Source: Streptomyces sp. SW4 (lineage in GTDB: Bacteria; Actinomycetota; Actinomycetes; Streptomycetales; Streptomycetaceae). Taken from it: a stretch of 64,000 nucleotides of DNA. The position numbers and the translations under genes are program-made. The stretch covers positions 4,151,001 through 4,215,000 of the forward strand of contig QKWM01000004.1 in the NCBI GenBank assembly GCA_003248315.1, read 5' to 3'. The first letter of the stretch is position 1; each line of letters starts with the position of its first letter. This document shows, piece after piece, positions 21,343 through 29,818 of the stretch. The notes beneath the pieces were generated by a model. That model did no database searches and had not been told where the DNA came from. It worked only from the letters and a program-made list of their open reading frames with translations.

Positions 21343-21887
21343 CGGACGCGACGAGTGGGGCGAGCGGCGACGGCACGCGGGGTTCCGCCGCGGAGCCGGC
21401 TGCCACCGGCGGGGCCAAGGGCCCCGACGAGCTGCGGCGGCAGATCGAGCAGACCCGCAGCGAGCTCGGCGACACGGTCGAGGAGCTGGCCGGCAAGGCG
21501 GACGTGAAGGGCCGCGCCAAGGCCCGAGCCGCCGACCTCAAGGACAAGGCCGGCGCGCTGACCGTGCAGCTGAGGAGTTCCGCCGCGCACGCCGGGCACA
21601 GTGTGCAGGACCGGGCCGGCCGGGCCGGCCACGTGGTCCAGGAGAAGGCCCACGTGGTCCAGGAGAAGGCCCATGTGCTGCAGGAGAAGGCGGGCCGCTC
21701 GGGACAGGGCGGCCGGCACAAGGCGGGCCGGACGGGGCACGCCGTCGAGCACGACGCGCCCGGCCCGGTGCACAGCGCGGCCCGTCCGGGGCGCGGGCGT
21801 CCCGGCCCGGTGCTCGTCGCCGGCGCCGCCGCGGGCGCCGTCGTCGCGGCCGGGGTGATCTGGCGGCGGCGCCACGGCCACCACTGA
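21339..21887 (+). CDS. DUF3618 family envelope protein
   Basis: Intact 182-residue protein. The DUF3618 motif PDELRRQIEQTRSELGDTVEELAGKADVKGRAKARA begins near residue 27. It forms a long amphipathic helix. A repeat of seven-residue units follows (HVVQEKA twice, then HVLQEKA), then a Gly/His/Arg-rich stretch and one C-terminal membrane helix (VLVAGAAAGAVVAAGVIW) with a basic tail. The start overlaps the holin-X stop. The repeat section is longer than I would expect for the family and its length may vary among strains. Confidence 0.82.
   Translation: MTDATSGASGDGTRGSAAEPAATGGAKGPDELRRQIEQTRSELGDTVEELAGKADVKGRAKARAADLKDKAGALTVQLRSSAAHAGHSVQDRAGRAGHVVQEKAHVVQEKAHVLQEKAGRSGQGGRHKAGRTGHAVEHDAPGPVHSAARPGRGRPGPVLVAGAAAGAVVAAGVIWRRRHGHH
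21630..21692. repeat. Three 21-base tandem repeats inside the DUF3618 gene
   Basis: In-frame units of CACGTGGTCCAGGAGAAGG plus two bases. The first two are identical and the third diverged. They encode the HVVQEKA heptads. Because they are in frame, unit number could change without breaking the gene. Confidence 0.85.
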
Positions 21888-21905
21888 GCCGGGCCGCACG
21901 CCGAC

Positions 21906-21927
21906 GAGGGGCCCCTCGGGGCCCCTC
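21906..21927 (+). terminator. Terminator after the holin-X/DUF3618 pair
   Basis: GAGGGGCCCC at 21906-21915 and GGGGCCCCTC at 21918-21927 form a perfect stem with a two-base spacer, about 20 bases after the stop codon. Confidence 0.75.
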
Positions 21928-21996
21928 TGCCGTGCCGTTCGCCGGGTCGTCGGGGCTGTCGTCCGCCCGTCGTGGCCCTCGCACGGAAAACGGGAC

Positions 21997-22020
21997 TTGA
22001 CCTCAAGCAAGGTCGAGGTC
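21997..22020 (+). promoter_or_regulatory. SoxR/MerR-type promoter box of the monooxygenase gene
   Basis: The -35 element TTGACC (21997-22002) runs into CCTCAAGCAAGGTCGAGG (22001-22018), an inverted repeat (GACCTC/GAGGTC at the ends). It differs little from the SoxR box pattern CCTCAA-n6-TTGAGG. MerR-family activators bind such sites in stretched promoter spacers. The monooxygenase ATG is about 45 bases downstream. Confidence 0.6.
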
Positions 22021-22066
22021 CGAGGGTGGTGCGTGCACCCGACGACCACCGACCGTGGAGGCCGGC

Positions 22067-22753
22067 ATGACCCGCCGTACCGACGCACACCCCGATCTCG
22101 CCCGCCCGGACGCCGAAGCCCCGTTCTTCAGCACCTGGGACGTCGGCACCCCCGAACGGCAGCGGCAGACCGTGGAGGCGATCGCCCGCACCTGGGTGAG
22201 CCGCCCCTGGCCGGCCCGCGGGCTGAAGAGCTACCACGTCTACACCGGGCACGACGGCCGCACGCTCATGCACCACTCGCAGTGGGCCGACGAACAGGCC
22301 TACGAGGCCTTCGTCAAGACCCACCGCCAGGAACGCAACGACGAGATCGACACCGCGGTGCCCGGCATCCGGCGCCTCGGCCTCGACCGCTACCGGTACC
22401 ACCGCAGCCACGAGCGCGCCGCCGGGGACGACCGCACCGCCGGACTGATCGCGGCCGTGCGGATCGACTTCGCCCCCGAGGCGGCCGATCGGCGCGCCGA
22501 CTGGATCGACCTCGTGCTGAAGGGCCTCGCCGAGGACCCGGACGGCCATCGCGAGCTGATCGCCGCCCACTTCCACCTGAGCACCGACGGCGGTCACGTC
22601 CTCAACTACGCCGAGTGGACCGACGCCGGCGCCTACGACCGGGCACTGGCCGCGCCGACGACCGCGGCGTGGGAGCAGGTCCGTGCCTTCCCGGGCCTGC
22701 GGGGCACCGCCGTCGGCCGCTACGAGCACGCCCTCGGCCTCGTGCCCGGATGA
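22067..22753 (+). CDS. Antibiotic biosynthesis monooxygenase (ABM) domain protein
   Basis: Intact 228-residue protein with two ABM/dimeric alpha-beta barrel halves. The first is FFSTWDVGTPERQRQTVEAIARTW ending HSQWADEQAYEAFVKTH. The second is AVRIDFAPEAADRRADWIDLVLKGL ending NYAEWTDAGAYDRALA. The family comprises cofactor-free quinol or polyketide monooxygenases. The ATG at 22067 follows GGAGGCCGGC. The SoxR-like promoter suggests induction by redox-cycling compounds such as quinones. I recall that the S. coelicolor SoxR regulon includes a monooxygenase of this kind. It is transcribed toward the secreted nuclease gene. Confidence 0.85.
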   Translation: MTRRTDAHPDLARPDAEAPFFSTWDVGTPERQRQTVEAIARTWVSRPWPARGLKSYHVYTGHDGRTLMHHSQWADEQAYEAFVKTHRQERNDEIDTAVPGIRRLGLDRYRYHRSHERAAGDDRTAGLIAAVRIDFAPEAADRRADWIDLVLKGLAEDPDGHRELIAAHFHLSTDGGHVLNYAEWTDAGAYDRALAAPTTAAWEQVRAFPGLRGTAVGRYEHALGLVPG

Positions 22754-22775
22754 CCCGCTCCTACGCGGCACCGGG

Positions 22776-24598
22776 TCACGGACGGAACCGGAGCACCTGC
22801 GGGTCGTGGTCGCTGATCTGGTCGTGGAACTCCGCGTTGATGTGCACGCTGTCGTACGAGAGGTCCCCGCCGCGCCGGATCGACGGGCTGACCAGGATCT
22901 GGTCGAGGACCTGGCTGTTGCCCTGGTAGACGTACGAGTACCGCTCGCTCGCCGGCAGCGACCTGACCGCCGACCACAGCGCGCCGCCGTCCTCCAGCAG
23001 CCGCGTCGTCGTGGAGAACTCGAAGTCGTTGATGTCGCCGAGGGCGATGACGTCCGCGTTCTTCTGGACGCCGAGGATCTCCTTGACGAACGCGTTCACG
23101 GACGCCGCCTGGAGGTGCCGCTGTTCCTCCGACGACCGAGCCGGCGGCTGGTACTGGGAGGTCAGGGGCTGGTCGCCGCCCTTGGAGGCGAAGTGGTTGG
23201 CGATCACGATGACCGTCCGGCCGCGGAAGACGAACTCGCCGGCGAGCGGCTTGCGGCTGTTCTCCCAGGCCGCGTTCCCCGGATCCACCCGGCCGGGGGA
23301 GGCCGTCAGGGCCGCCTTGCCGCGCACCTCGGTCACCCCGGTGGCCGTGGTCGCGTCGCCGCCCGGACGGTCGGTGAACGAGACCCGCTCCGGGTCGAAC
23401 AGGAACACGGTGCGGATGTTGCCGCCGGGCTGGCCGCCGTCGGCCTTGTCGGCCGGGTCGATCCCGCGCCAGTCGTAGCGGGGGCCGCCGGCCGCGACGA
23501 TCGCGTCGATCAGCTTGCGCATCGTCTCGTCCGCGGCCACCGTGCCGTCGTCCTTCGCGCCACTGTTGTCCTGGATCTCCTCCAGGGACACGATGTCCGG
23601 CGAGGAGAGGTTGTCCACGATCGCGGCGGCGTGCGCGGCGAAGGTGTCGTCGGACGGGTCGAGGTTCTCGACGTTGTACGTCGCCACCGCCAGTTCGCCG
23701 CGCCGCTGCTCGCGGGTCCGCTCGCGCTCCAGGCCGCCGCTCTCCAGCGTGCCCAGCTCGTTCGCGACCAGCGTGTAGCCGCCGTACTGGTTGAAGTCCA
23801 GCGGGCCGGAGGTGGTGCCGGCGAGGGTGTCGCCGACGTGCGCGTCGGGGAAGTCGGCGGCCTTGCCGAGGGACTGGATCTGCAGCCGGCCGGTGTTCTG
23901 GGAGTCGTAGGCGCCGTAGACGGTGCCGCCGCGGCGGTTGCGGTTCTCCCACGGCTTCACCGTCACCCACAGCTCGGTGTACGGGTCGGTGGCGCCCACC
24001 ACGCGGGTGTCGGCGACCTCGACGGTCATGCCCTCCAGCGACTCGTAGTAGTCCAGGGCGTAGGTGCGGGGGCGCAGCGGCAGGTGGTTGACCGAGCCGT
24101 TCGCGGCCGGGTCCCCGGCGGGGCGTAGGCGGGCGGCACCGACCAGGAGCGCACGGGCGTGGCGGCCGGGACCGGGTTGCCGCTGGAGACCACCGTCACC
24201 GTCGGGCGGGTGATCTCGGTCAGCGACTGGTTCCCGGACGAGGTGCCGCCGGGCACGTACTCGGTCACGGTGCCCGAGACGGTCACCGCGTCACCCACCG
24301 CGACCTTCGGCGTGGAGCCGGTGAACACGAAGACGCCCTCGCTGGTCGCGGGGTCGGCGTCCGGCGCCGGGTCCTGGATCCAGAAGCCCCGGGAGGAGCC
24401 GTAGGTGCGCACGCCGGTGACGATTCCGGCCACGTCCTGGACCTGCCGGCCGGCGTACGGGGATATCCGGGTCGTGCCCTGGATGTCGTGGACGCGCACG
24501 GAGTCCGCGTGCGCGGGCGAGGCGAGGACGACGGTGGACGCGCAGCTGACGGCGGCGACGGTGAGCGCGGCGAGGCGCGCGGAGGACTTGCTCGGCAA
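22776..24598 (-). CDS. Secreted endonuclease/exonuclease/phosphatase-family nuclease
   Basis: About 608 residues, exported. The TTG start at 24598 follows GGAGGGATTTTCCG. A signal peptide (ARLAALTVAAVSCASTVVLASPAHA) precedes an OB-fold-like region (ISPYAGRQVQDVAGIVTGVRTYGSSRGFWIQDP) similar to ExeM-type extracellular nucleases. The EEP catalytic domain has VATYNVENLDP (Asn), SLEEIQDN (metal Glu), ANHFASKGGD (His), ALGDINDFE (Asp/Asn) and the final SDHDPQV (Asp-His pair). One lost C near 24121 (TACGCCCCCGCC) breaks the frame between the two domains. Likely role: degradation of extracellular DNA for nutrients. The substrate range is not proven. Confidence 0.87.
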
Positions 24599-24907
24599 CG
24601 GAAAATCCCTCCGGGGACGTGGCAAGGCGCCGGGACGAGGGTGGGACGCGGTGAGGCGTCCTGGTGCGTGGGGCGCGAGGGGCTGCCGTGCCGACCGAGG
24701 ATCTGAGTGAACACTTGTCCCCCCGCCTTCTACGCGCGTCAATCTCCTGTGCGGCCAGGCCTGTTGTCAAGGTTTCGGCCATGTACGGGGGCTGACGGGG
24801 AGATGAACCGGGCCGCATGGGTGGAAACCCGTCTAGGCTGAGCGGCTGAAGCCGTACGGCGCCCGGATGGCCGTGCGGCGCTCGAGGCGCGCGAGGAGAA
24901 ACAGCCG
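24599..24907. promoter_or_regulatory. Divergent promoter region, nuclease and unknown gene
   Basis: On the minus strand TTGACA (24770-24765) and GAGATT (24746-24741) are spaced by 18 bases, a plausible promoter for the nuclease. On the plus strand TAGGCT at 24834-24839 is a possible -10 for the gene at 24908. Nothing else is visible. Confidence 0.45.
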
Positions 24908-26336
24908 ATGTCAGACAGCTCCACCCTGCCGCCGGCGCGGCTGCACCCCGAAGCGGAGCTGGCCCGCGACGCCCTGTCCACCCCGCTGCTCTCGCGCGCC
25001 GCCCGGCTCGCCCGCTGGGCCGGACCGGACACCCGTGTCGACGCCGGCGGCGGCCTGGCCGAGGAGCAGCTGCCCGCGGCCGCCGAGGCCCTGGGGCTGA
25101 CCGGTGAGGACGCCGCGGCGTACGCGAGCGAGGCCTGGCGGGTCGCGGTGGACAGCGGGCTCGTGGAGATCGTGGACGAGGAGGAGGGCACGGTCACGGC
25201 GGGCGAGGACCTCGCCCTGCTCACCGGCGGCTCCCCGCAGGACGTGCTCGGCGTGTGGCTCGCCGCACTGGACACCGTCATCTCCGACGCGAGCGTCCCC
25301 GACCTCGGCGGCCTGGTCGACGCGATCGCCGAGGGCGACGGCGAGCTGGATCTGTCCGCCCTCGACTGGGACCCCGAGTCCGAGGCCGAGTTCCTCGACG
25401 GCGTGCTCGGCAATCTGTACCTCCTCACCGTCGGCGAGGAGGGCCCCGGCGACACCGCCGTTCCGCTGCCGGCGCTGGCCGCGTCCGTGCTCGTCCCCAG
25501 CGACATGGGCGAGCCCACCAACGACGTGCTGGAGCAGGTGTCCGACGCGATGATGCGGCTCGACGACCAGTTCCGGCTGCTGGAGCCGATCGGGCTCGTC
25601 GACTACCAGCCGGTCGACGAGGCCCTGATGGCGGAGGCCGACGAGGAGCCGGCGGCGCCCGTCGACGACACCGACGTCGCCCGCTACGGCATGGTGCGGC
25701 TGACCCCGCTCGGCCTGTACGGGTTGCGCGCCCGCCTCCAGGACGCCGGTTTCACGGCACCGGTGGTCGGCGAGCTGGCCGACAAGGACGCCGACGCGCT
25801 GCTCGACGGAACGGCCGGCTACCCGCCGGCGGCCGCGCACGCCGAGACCCGGCAGTGGCTGGCCGGCCGCGACCCCTCGGCGCCGCCCGGGACCTGCTGG
25901 CCGCCGCCCGGGGCTCGGACGCCGGGGCACCGCTGCGCCGGCTGCGCTGCCAGCAGGCCCTCGCCCTGGTCGGTGCCGAGGCCGAGCCGGCGCTGCGGGA
26001 GGTGCTCGACGACGCCGAACTGGGCGGGCTGGCCCGCGTCTGGCTCACCGAGCACGGCGCCTCGGACGTCCCGCACCGCCCGAGGCCATGATCTTCTGGC
26101 TGACCATCGACACGGTCGCCGCGCAGCTCGCCGCCGAGGGCAACTCCGAGGAGCTGCGCGCCCTGGTCGAGGGCCTGGCCCGGCAGCACAGCGGCTTCTT
26201 CGACACCGCCTGGCGCGTCGACCACCCGGCCACCGCGGACGTCCTGGAGGCGATGGGCCGGCTCCACCCGGACAAGAAGATCGCGAAGGAGGCCCGCAAG
26301 GCCGCCTTCAAGGCGCGGTCGCAGCAAGGGGGTTGA
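24908..26336 (+). CDS. Acidic uncharacterised protein
   Basis: About 476 residues after correction, rich in Asp and Glu and without signal peptide or membrane helices. The N-terminal half is helical and includes LSRAARLARWAGPDTRVDAGGGL, WRVAVDSGLVEIVDEEEGTV and LLTGGSPQDVLGVWLAALDTV. It resembles winged-helix/helical bundle proteins common in actinobacteria. The C-terminal third reads like HEAT-type helices (RRLRCQQALALVGAEAEPALREVLDDAELGGLARVWLTEHG). Frame breaks are near 25886 and 26069 (GTCCCCGCACC). The ATG at 24908 follows GGAGAAACAGCCG. I do not recognise the family. It could be regulatory or a scaffold. Confidence 0.7.
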
Positions 26337-26344
26337 GCCGGGCG

Positions 26345-26540
26345 CCGGGGCGGCGGTTCACGGGGTCCCGTGCGCTGTCGGTTCGCGGGGTCCCGTGCGG
26401 GGCCGGTTCTCGGGGGCCGGTGCGGTGCCGGTTCGCGGGGGCCGGTGCGGTGCCGGTCCCGGGGTCCCGCGGTGCCAGGTCCCGGGCTCCGGCGGTGCAG
26501 GTTCCGGCTTCTCGCGTGGTGCCGGTCCCGGTGGGCCTGC
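26345..26540. repeat. Degenerate GC-rich tandem repeat, about eight units of 22-25 bases
   Basis: Units follow CGGTTCGCGGGGGCCGGTGCGGTGC with drift. Two adjacent copies near 26403-26452 are nearly identical. The stretch follows the stop of the acidic protein. It gives low-complexity readings in every frame on both strands, so I treat it as non-coding. Confidence 0.75.
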
Positions 26541-26652
26541 GCCGGAGGGGCGGGAGCGTCGCCGTGAGCCGGTGCGAGGCGTCCGGGAAGCGATGCGAGG
26601 CCTCCGGGACGCCGGGTGGTTCACGGAACGGGGACCGGGGGCGTCGACCGGT

Positions 26653-26674
26653 GTTCAACCGGTGTTCAGCGCGA
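26653..26674 (+). promoter_or_regulatory. PHO box (PhoP binding site) upstream of phoX
   Basis: Two 11-base direct repeats in exact register, GTTCAACCGGT and GTTCAGCGCGA. They match the streptomycete PhoP consensus unit that begins GTTCA(C/A)CC. A weaker third unit may precede them (CGTCGACCGGT, 26642-26652). The site is about 70 bases before the PhoX ATG, as expected for phosphate-starvation activation. Confidence 0.7.
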
Positions 26675-26743
26675 GGCGGGACCGTAGCGCCGACCCCGGG
26701 GTCCGCCACCCGCCACGGCCCGCCCACCGTCACAGGAGAACCC

Positions 26744-28216
26744 ATGTCGCTCACCCGCAGGGACTTCGCCAGACGCTCCGCGCTCTCCGGCGCCGGTGTC
26801 GCTCTGGCGGGCAGCGTCGGCGCCCTCGCCTCCGCCCCGAACGCGCTGGCCTCCACGGACACCGAGACCGCGGGGCGGGAGGACGGCGACGGGCCCGGTC
26901 ACGACCACGGCGTCGGCTACGGCCCCCTGATCCCGGACCCGGACGGCGTCCTCGCCCTGCCCGCCGGCTTCTCGTACCGCATCCTCACCTACAGCGGCAG
27001 GACCCGGCTGGAGACCGGCGAGTTCACCCCGGCGGAGCACGACGGGACCGCCGCCTTCGACGGCCCGCGCGGCACCACCCTCCTGGTCAACAACCACGAG
27101 ATGGACGGTCCCCGCTCCGGCCACGACCACCCCGTCCCGCTCGCCGAGGGCCTCGTCTACGACCCGGCCGCCCCCGGCGGCTGCACGGTCGTCGAGGTGC
27201 GCCCCGACGGCCGGGTCGCCGAGTGGGTCGGCATCGCCGGCACCGCCAACAACTGCGCGGGCGGCACCACGCCGTGGGGCACCTGGCTCACCTGCGAGGA
27301 GAACGCCGACCGGGCCGGCGAGAACGGCATGACCAAGGACCACGGCTACGTCTTCGAGGTCGACCCCGCCGACCGGCGGGCCAACCGCGACCCGAAGCCG
27401 CTGAAGTTCTTCGGCCGCTTCGAGCACGAGGCCGTCGTCATCGACCCGCGGCGCGGTCACGCCTACCTCACCGAGGACGCCGACGAGCCCAACGGCCTGT
27501 TCTACCGCTGGACGCCGCCCCACGGCTTCGAGCACGGTCACCGCAGGCTGCGCACCCTCGCCGACGACGCCGGCACCCTCCAGGCGCCCCGCTGCTTCGA
27601 CTCCGGCGGCCGGTACGTCGACGACCTCTCCCGCGCCACGCGGACCGGAACGGTCTACGGCGTCGACTGGGTCGACGTGCCCGACCGGGACGCCCGCACG
27701 GTGGCCGTCCGCGAGCAGTTCCGGCCCGGTGAGGTCACCCGCGCCCGCAAGCTGGAGGGCATGTGGTGGGCGGACGGCGGCGCCTACATCGTCTCCTCCT
27801 ACGCCCGCGAGGAGGACAGCCCCGGCCGGCCGCACGACGGCCAGGTCTGGTTCTACGACCCCGGGCGCCGCACCCTCACCCTCAAGGTCCTCCTCGGCGT
27901 CAACCCGGCCCCCGGCGAGGACGGTGCCTTCGACGGGCCCGACAACATCACCGTCTCCCCGTACGGCGGGCTGGTCATCGCCGAGGACGGCGAGGGCGTC
28001 CAGCACCTGTTCGGCGCGACCGACAGCGGACGCACCTACCCCATCGCCCGCAACGAGGTGAACATCGGCACCGAGGAGGAGCCCGAGTACAGCGAGTTCA
28101 CCGGCGTCACCTTCTCGCCCGACGGCCGCACCCTCTACGCCAACATCCAGGAACCCGGCATCATGCTGGCCATCACCGGGCCCTGGAAGCGGCAGCGGCA
28201 GCGGCGCGAGCGCTGA
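26744..28216 (+). CDS. phoX: PhoX-type alkaline phosphatase, Tat-exported
   Basis: Intact 490-residue DUF839/PhoX enzyme that releases phosphate from organic phosphoesters outside the cell using Ca and Fe. The twin-arginine signal is LTRRDFARRSALSG followed by a hydrophobic region and cleavage near ALA. Family blocks are the LVNNHEMDGPRSGHDH region, GTANNCAGGTTPWGTWLTCEEN (metal-site Cys and Glu), RFEHEAVVIDP, YLTEDADEPNGLFYRWTP, and the GEDGAFDGPDNITVSPYGGLVIAEDG stretch. The ATG at 26744 follows AGGAGAACCC. The PHO box upstream indicates PhoP control. No frame breaks. Confidence 0.93.
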   Translation: MSLTRRDFARRSALSGAGVALAGSVGALASAPNALASTDTETAGREDGDGPGHDHGVGYGPLIPDPDGVLALPAGFSYRILTYSGRTRLETGEFTPAEHDGTAAFDGPRGTTLLVNNHEMDGPRSGHDHPVPLAEGLVYDPAAPGGCTVVEVRPDGRVAEWVGIAGTANNCAGGTTPWGTWLTCEENADRAGENGMTKDHGYVFEVDPADRRANRDPKPLKFFGRFEHEAVVIDPRRGHAYLTEDADEPNGLFYRWTPPHGFEHGHRRLRTLADDAGTLQAPRCFDSGGRYVDDLSRATRTGTVYGVDWVDVPDRDARTVAVREQFRPGEVTRARKLEGMWWADGGAYIVSSYAREEDSPGRPHDGQVWFYDPGRRTLTLKVLLGVNPAPGEDGAFDGPDNITVSPYGGLVIAEDGEGVQHLFGATDSGRTYPIARNEVNIGTEEEPEYSEFTGVTFSPDGRTLYANIQEPGIMLAITGPWKRQRQRRER

Positions 28217-28251
28217 GGGGCCCGCGCACCGGCGCCCCCGGGACCGCCGGC

Positions 28252-28290
28252 CGTCGTGGCCCGCGCCTCCCGAGGGCGCGGGCCACGACG
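28252..28290. terminator. Terminator between phoX and the TerD gene
   Basis: CGTCGTGGCCCGCGCC (28252-28267) pairs perfectly with GGCGCGGGCCACGACG (28275-28290) around a seven-base loop. Both convergent genes end at it. Confidence 0.87.
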
Positions 28291-28293
28291 CGG

Positions 28294-29501
28294 TCACAGC
28301 GCCTGGGCCGCCGGCTTCACCATGCGCGGACCGTGCGCGACTTGACGAAGTCCCCATCGCGGTCATCTCCCACTCGCCGGAGTACTGGCGGATCAGCTTG
28401 GCCATCATCACGCCGGTCTGCGGTTCGGCGCTGGTCAGGTCGAAGCGGACCAGCTCCTCGCCGGTGGCGCCGTCCAGCAGGCGGCAGTAGGCCTTGGCGA
28501 CCTCGGTGAACTTCTGGCCCGAGAAGGAGTTGACCGTGAAGACCAGGCCGGTGACCTCCTGGGGCAGGCGGCCCAGGTCGACCGTGATCACCTCGTCGTC
28601 GCCGCCGCCCTCGCCGGTGAGATTGTCCCCGGAGTGGCGGATGGCGCCGCCGACGATCTGGAGCTTGCCGAAGTAGCAGCTGTCGATGTGGTTGCGCTGC
28701 GGGCCGTAGGCGATGACCGAGGCGTCCAGGTCGATGTCCTTGCCGCGGTAGGCCGGCTCCCAGCCGAGGCCCATCTTCACCGAGGACAGGACCGGGCGGC
28801 CGCCCTTGACCAGGGAGACCGTCTGGTTCTTCTGGAGGCTGACCCGGCCCTTGTCCAGGTTGATCTTCCCGGCGCCGGGGCGGGGGCCGGCGGGGCGGCG
28901 GGGCGGCGGGGGCCGTGGGTGCCGCCGAGGGTGTGGGGCCGTGACCGGCGGGGCGGGCTGCGGGGTGAGGCCGGCTGCGGCGGGCCGCCGGCTGGGCCGG
29001 GGCGGCGGGCTCCTCCTCCACCGAGACGCCGAAGTCCGTGGCGATGCCGGCCAGGCCGTTGGCGTAGCCCTGGCCGACCGCCCTCGCCTTCCAGGCGCCG
29101 TTGCGGAGGTAGATCTCGATGATCACCAGGGCCGTCTCGGTGCCGAGCTGCGGGGGCGTGAAGGTGGCCAGGACGCTGTTGTCGTCCGCGTTGCGGAGGG
29201 TGGCGGTGGGCTCGATGCCCTGGAAGGTCTGGCCGGGGGCGTCCGGGCTGGCGGTGACGACGATCTTTTCGATGCCGGGCGGGACGGCGGTCGTGTCGAC
29301 CGTGATCGCGTCCGGGGCCGTGCCGCCGCCCGAGCGGTACGTCACGCCGGGCCGGTGGGCTGGTTGTAGAAGATGAAGTCGTCGTCGGAGCGCACCTTGC
29401 CGTCGGCGGTGAGCAGCAGGCCCGAAACGTCGAGCCGCACCGGGGCGGTGACGTCCACCGTCACGCGGGGGCGGAGAGGGGATGTTCGAGCCGGGGGTCA
29501 T
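28294..29501 (-). CDS. Tandem TerD-domain tellurium-resistance-family protein
   Basis: Two TerD/CABP domains joined by a Pro/Ala-rich linker. Domain 1 has VSGLLLTADGKVRSDDDFIFYNQP, IEKIVVTASPDAPGQTF and ALVIIEIYLRNGAWKARAVGQGYANGLAGIATDFGV. Domain 2 has INLDKGRVSLQKNQTVSL, KMGLGWEPAY, IDLDASVIAYG, DNLTGEGGGDDEVITVDL and VFTVNSFSGQKFTEV. TerD proteins bind calcium through DDxxGxGGGDDE-like loops and are linked to stress and development in Streptomyces. At least five lost bases are inferred: near 29481, 29468 and 29350 in domain 1, and near 28353 and 28323 in the tail ending VRAMVKPAAQAL. More may lie in the linker. Start ATG 29501 (MTPGSNIPLS); ATG 29510 is possible. Confidence 0.83.
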
Positions 29502-29619
29502 AGCTGTCATGACCGGTGAACGAGCGAGGCCTTTTTGCCGTTCCCTTACCCGAGGGCCATTCGGGTCGCCCCTCCGCCCACGGGGCCCTGCCCCGATTCC
29601 TTCGCCCCCGCCGCCCTTC

Positions 29620-29815
29620 CCTTCCCGACCCGGGGCTCCGCCCCGAACCCCGCTCCTCAAACGCCGGAGGGCTGATCATTCGGGGCTCCGCCCCGGACCC
29701 CCGCTCCTTGACATGCCGGCGGAGATGACTTGCCAGCCCGTCCGGCGTTTGAGGACGAGGCCGTTCAGGCCGGAGCGGGGTCCGGGGCGGCAGCCCCGGG
29801 GTGCGGGGCGGGACG
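29620..29815. repeat. Dispersed Streptomyces intergenic repeat, inverted pair
   Basis: CGCTCCTCAAACGCCGGAGGG at 29651-29671 recurs inverted as TCCGGCGTTTGAGGACGAG at 29741-29759. CGGGGCTCCGCCCC occurs twice in direct orientation (near 29632 and 29681), and its complement-like form ends the block (GGGGTCCGGGGCGGCAGCCCC). I recognise TCCGGCGTTTGAGGA as a widespread intergenic element in Streptomyces genomes. It may act as a transcription end between the divergent-to-convergent units here. This fills the 29502-29818 gap. Confidence 0.75.
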
Positions 29816-29818
29816 GAG

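Noticed and set aside
26308-26862. A minus-strand frame with Arg/Pro/Thr repeats across the tandem-repeat block
   Set aside because: It is a direct product of the 22-25 base DNA repeat, which is open in several frames. No start signal and no conserved composition.
26666-28780. A 704-residue minus-strand frame crossing phoX and joining the end of the TerD gene
   Set aside because: Only its first 150 residues belong to the TerD protein; the rest is antisense to phoX and appears because a lost base removed the true TerD stop.
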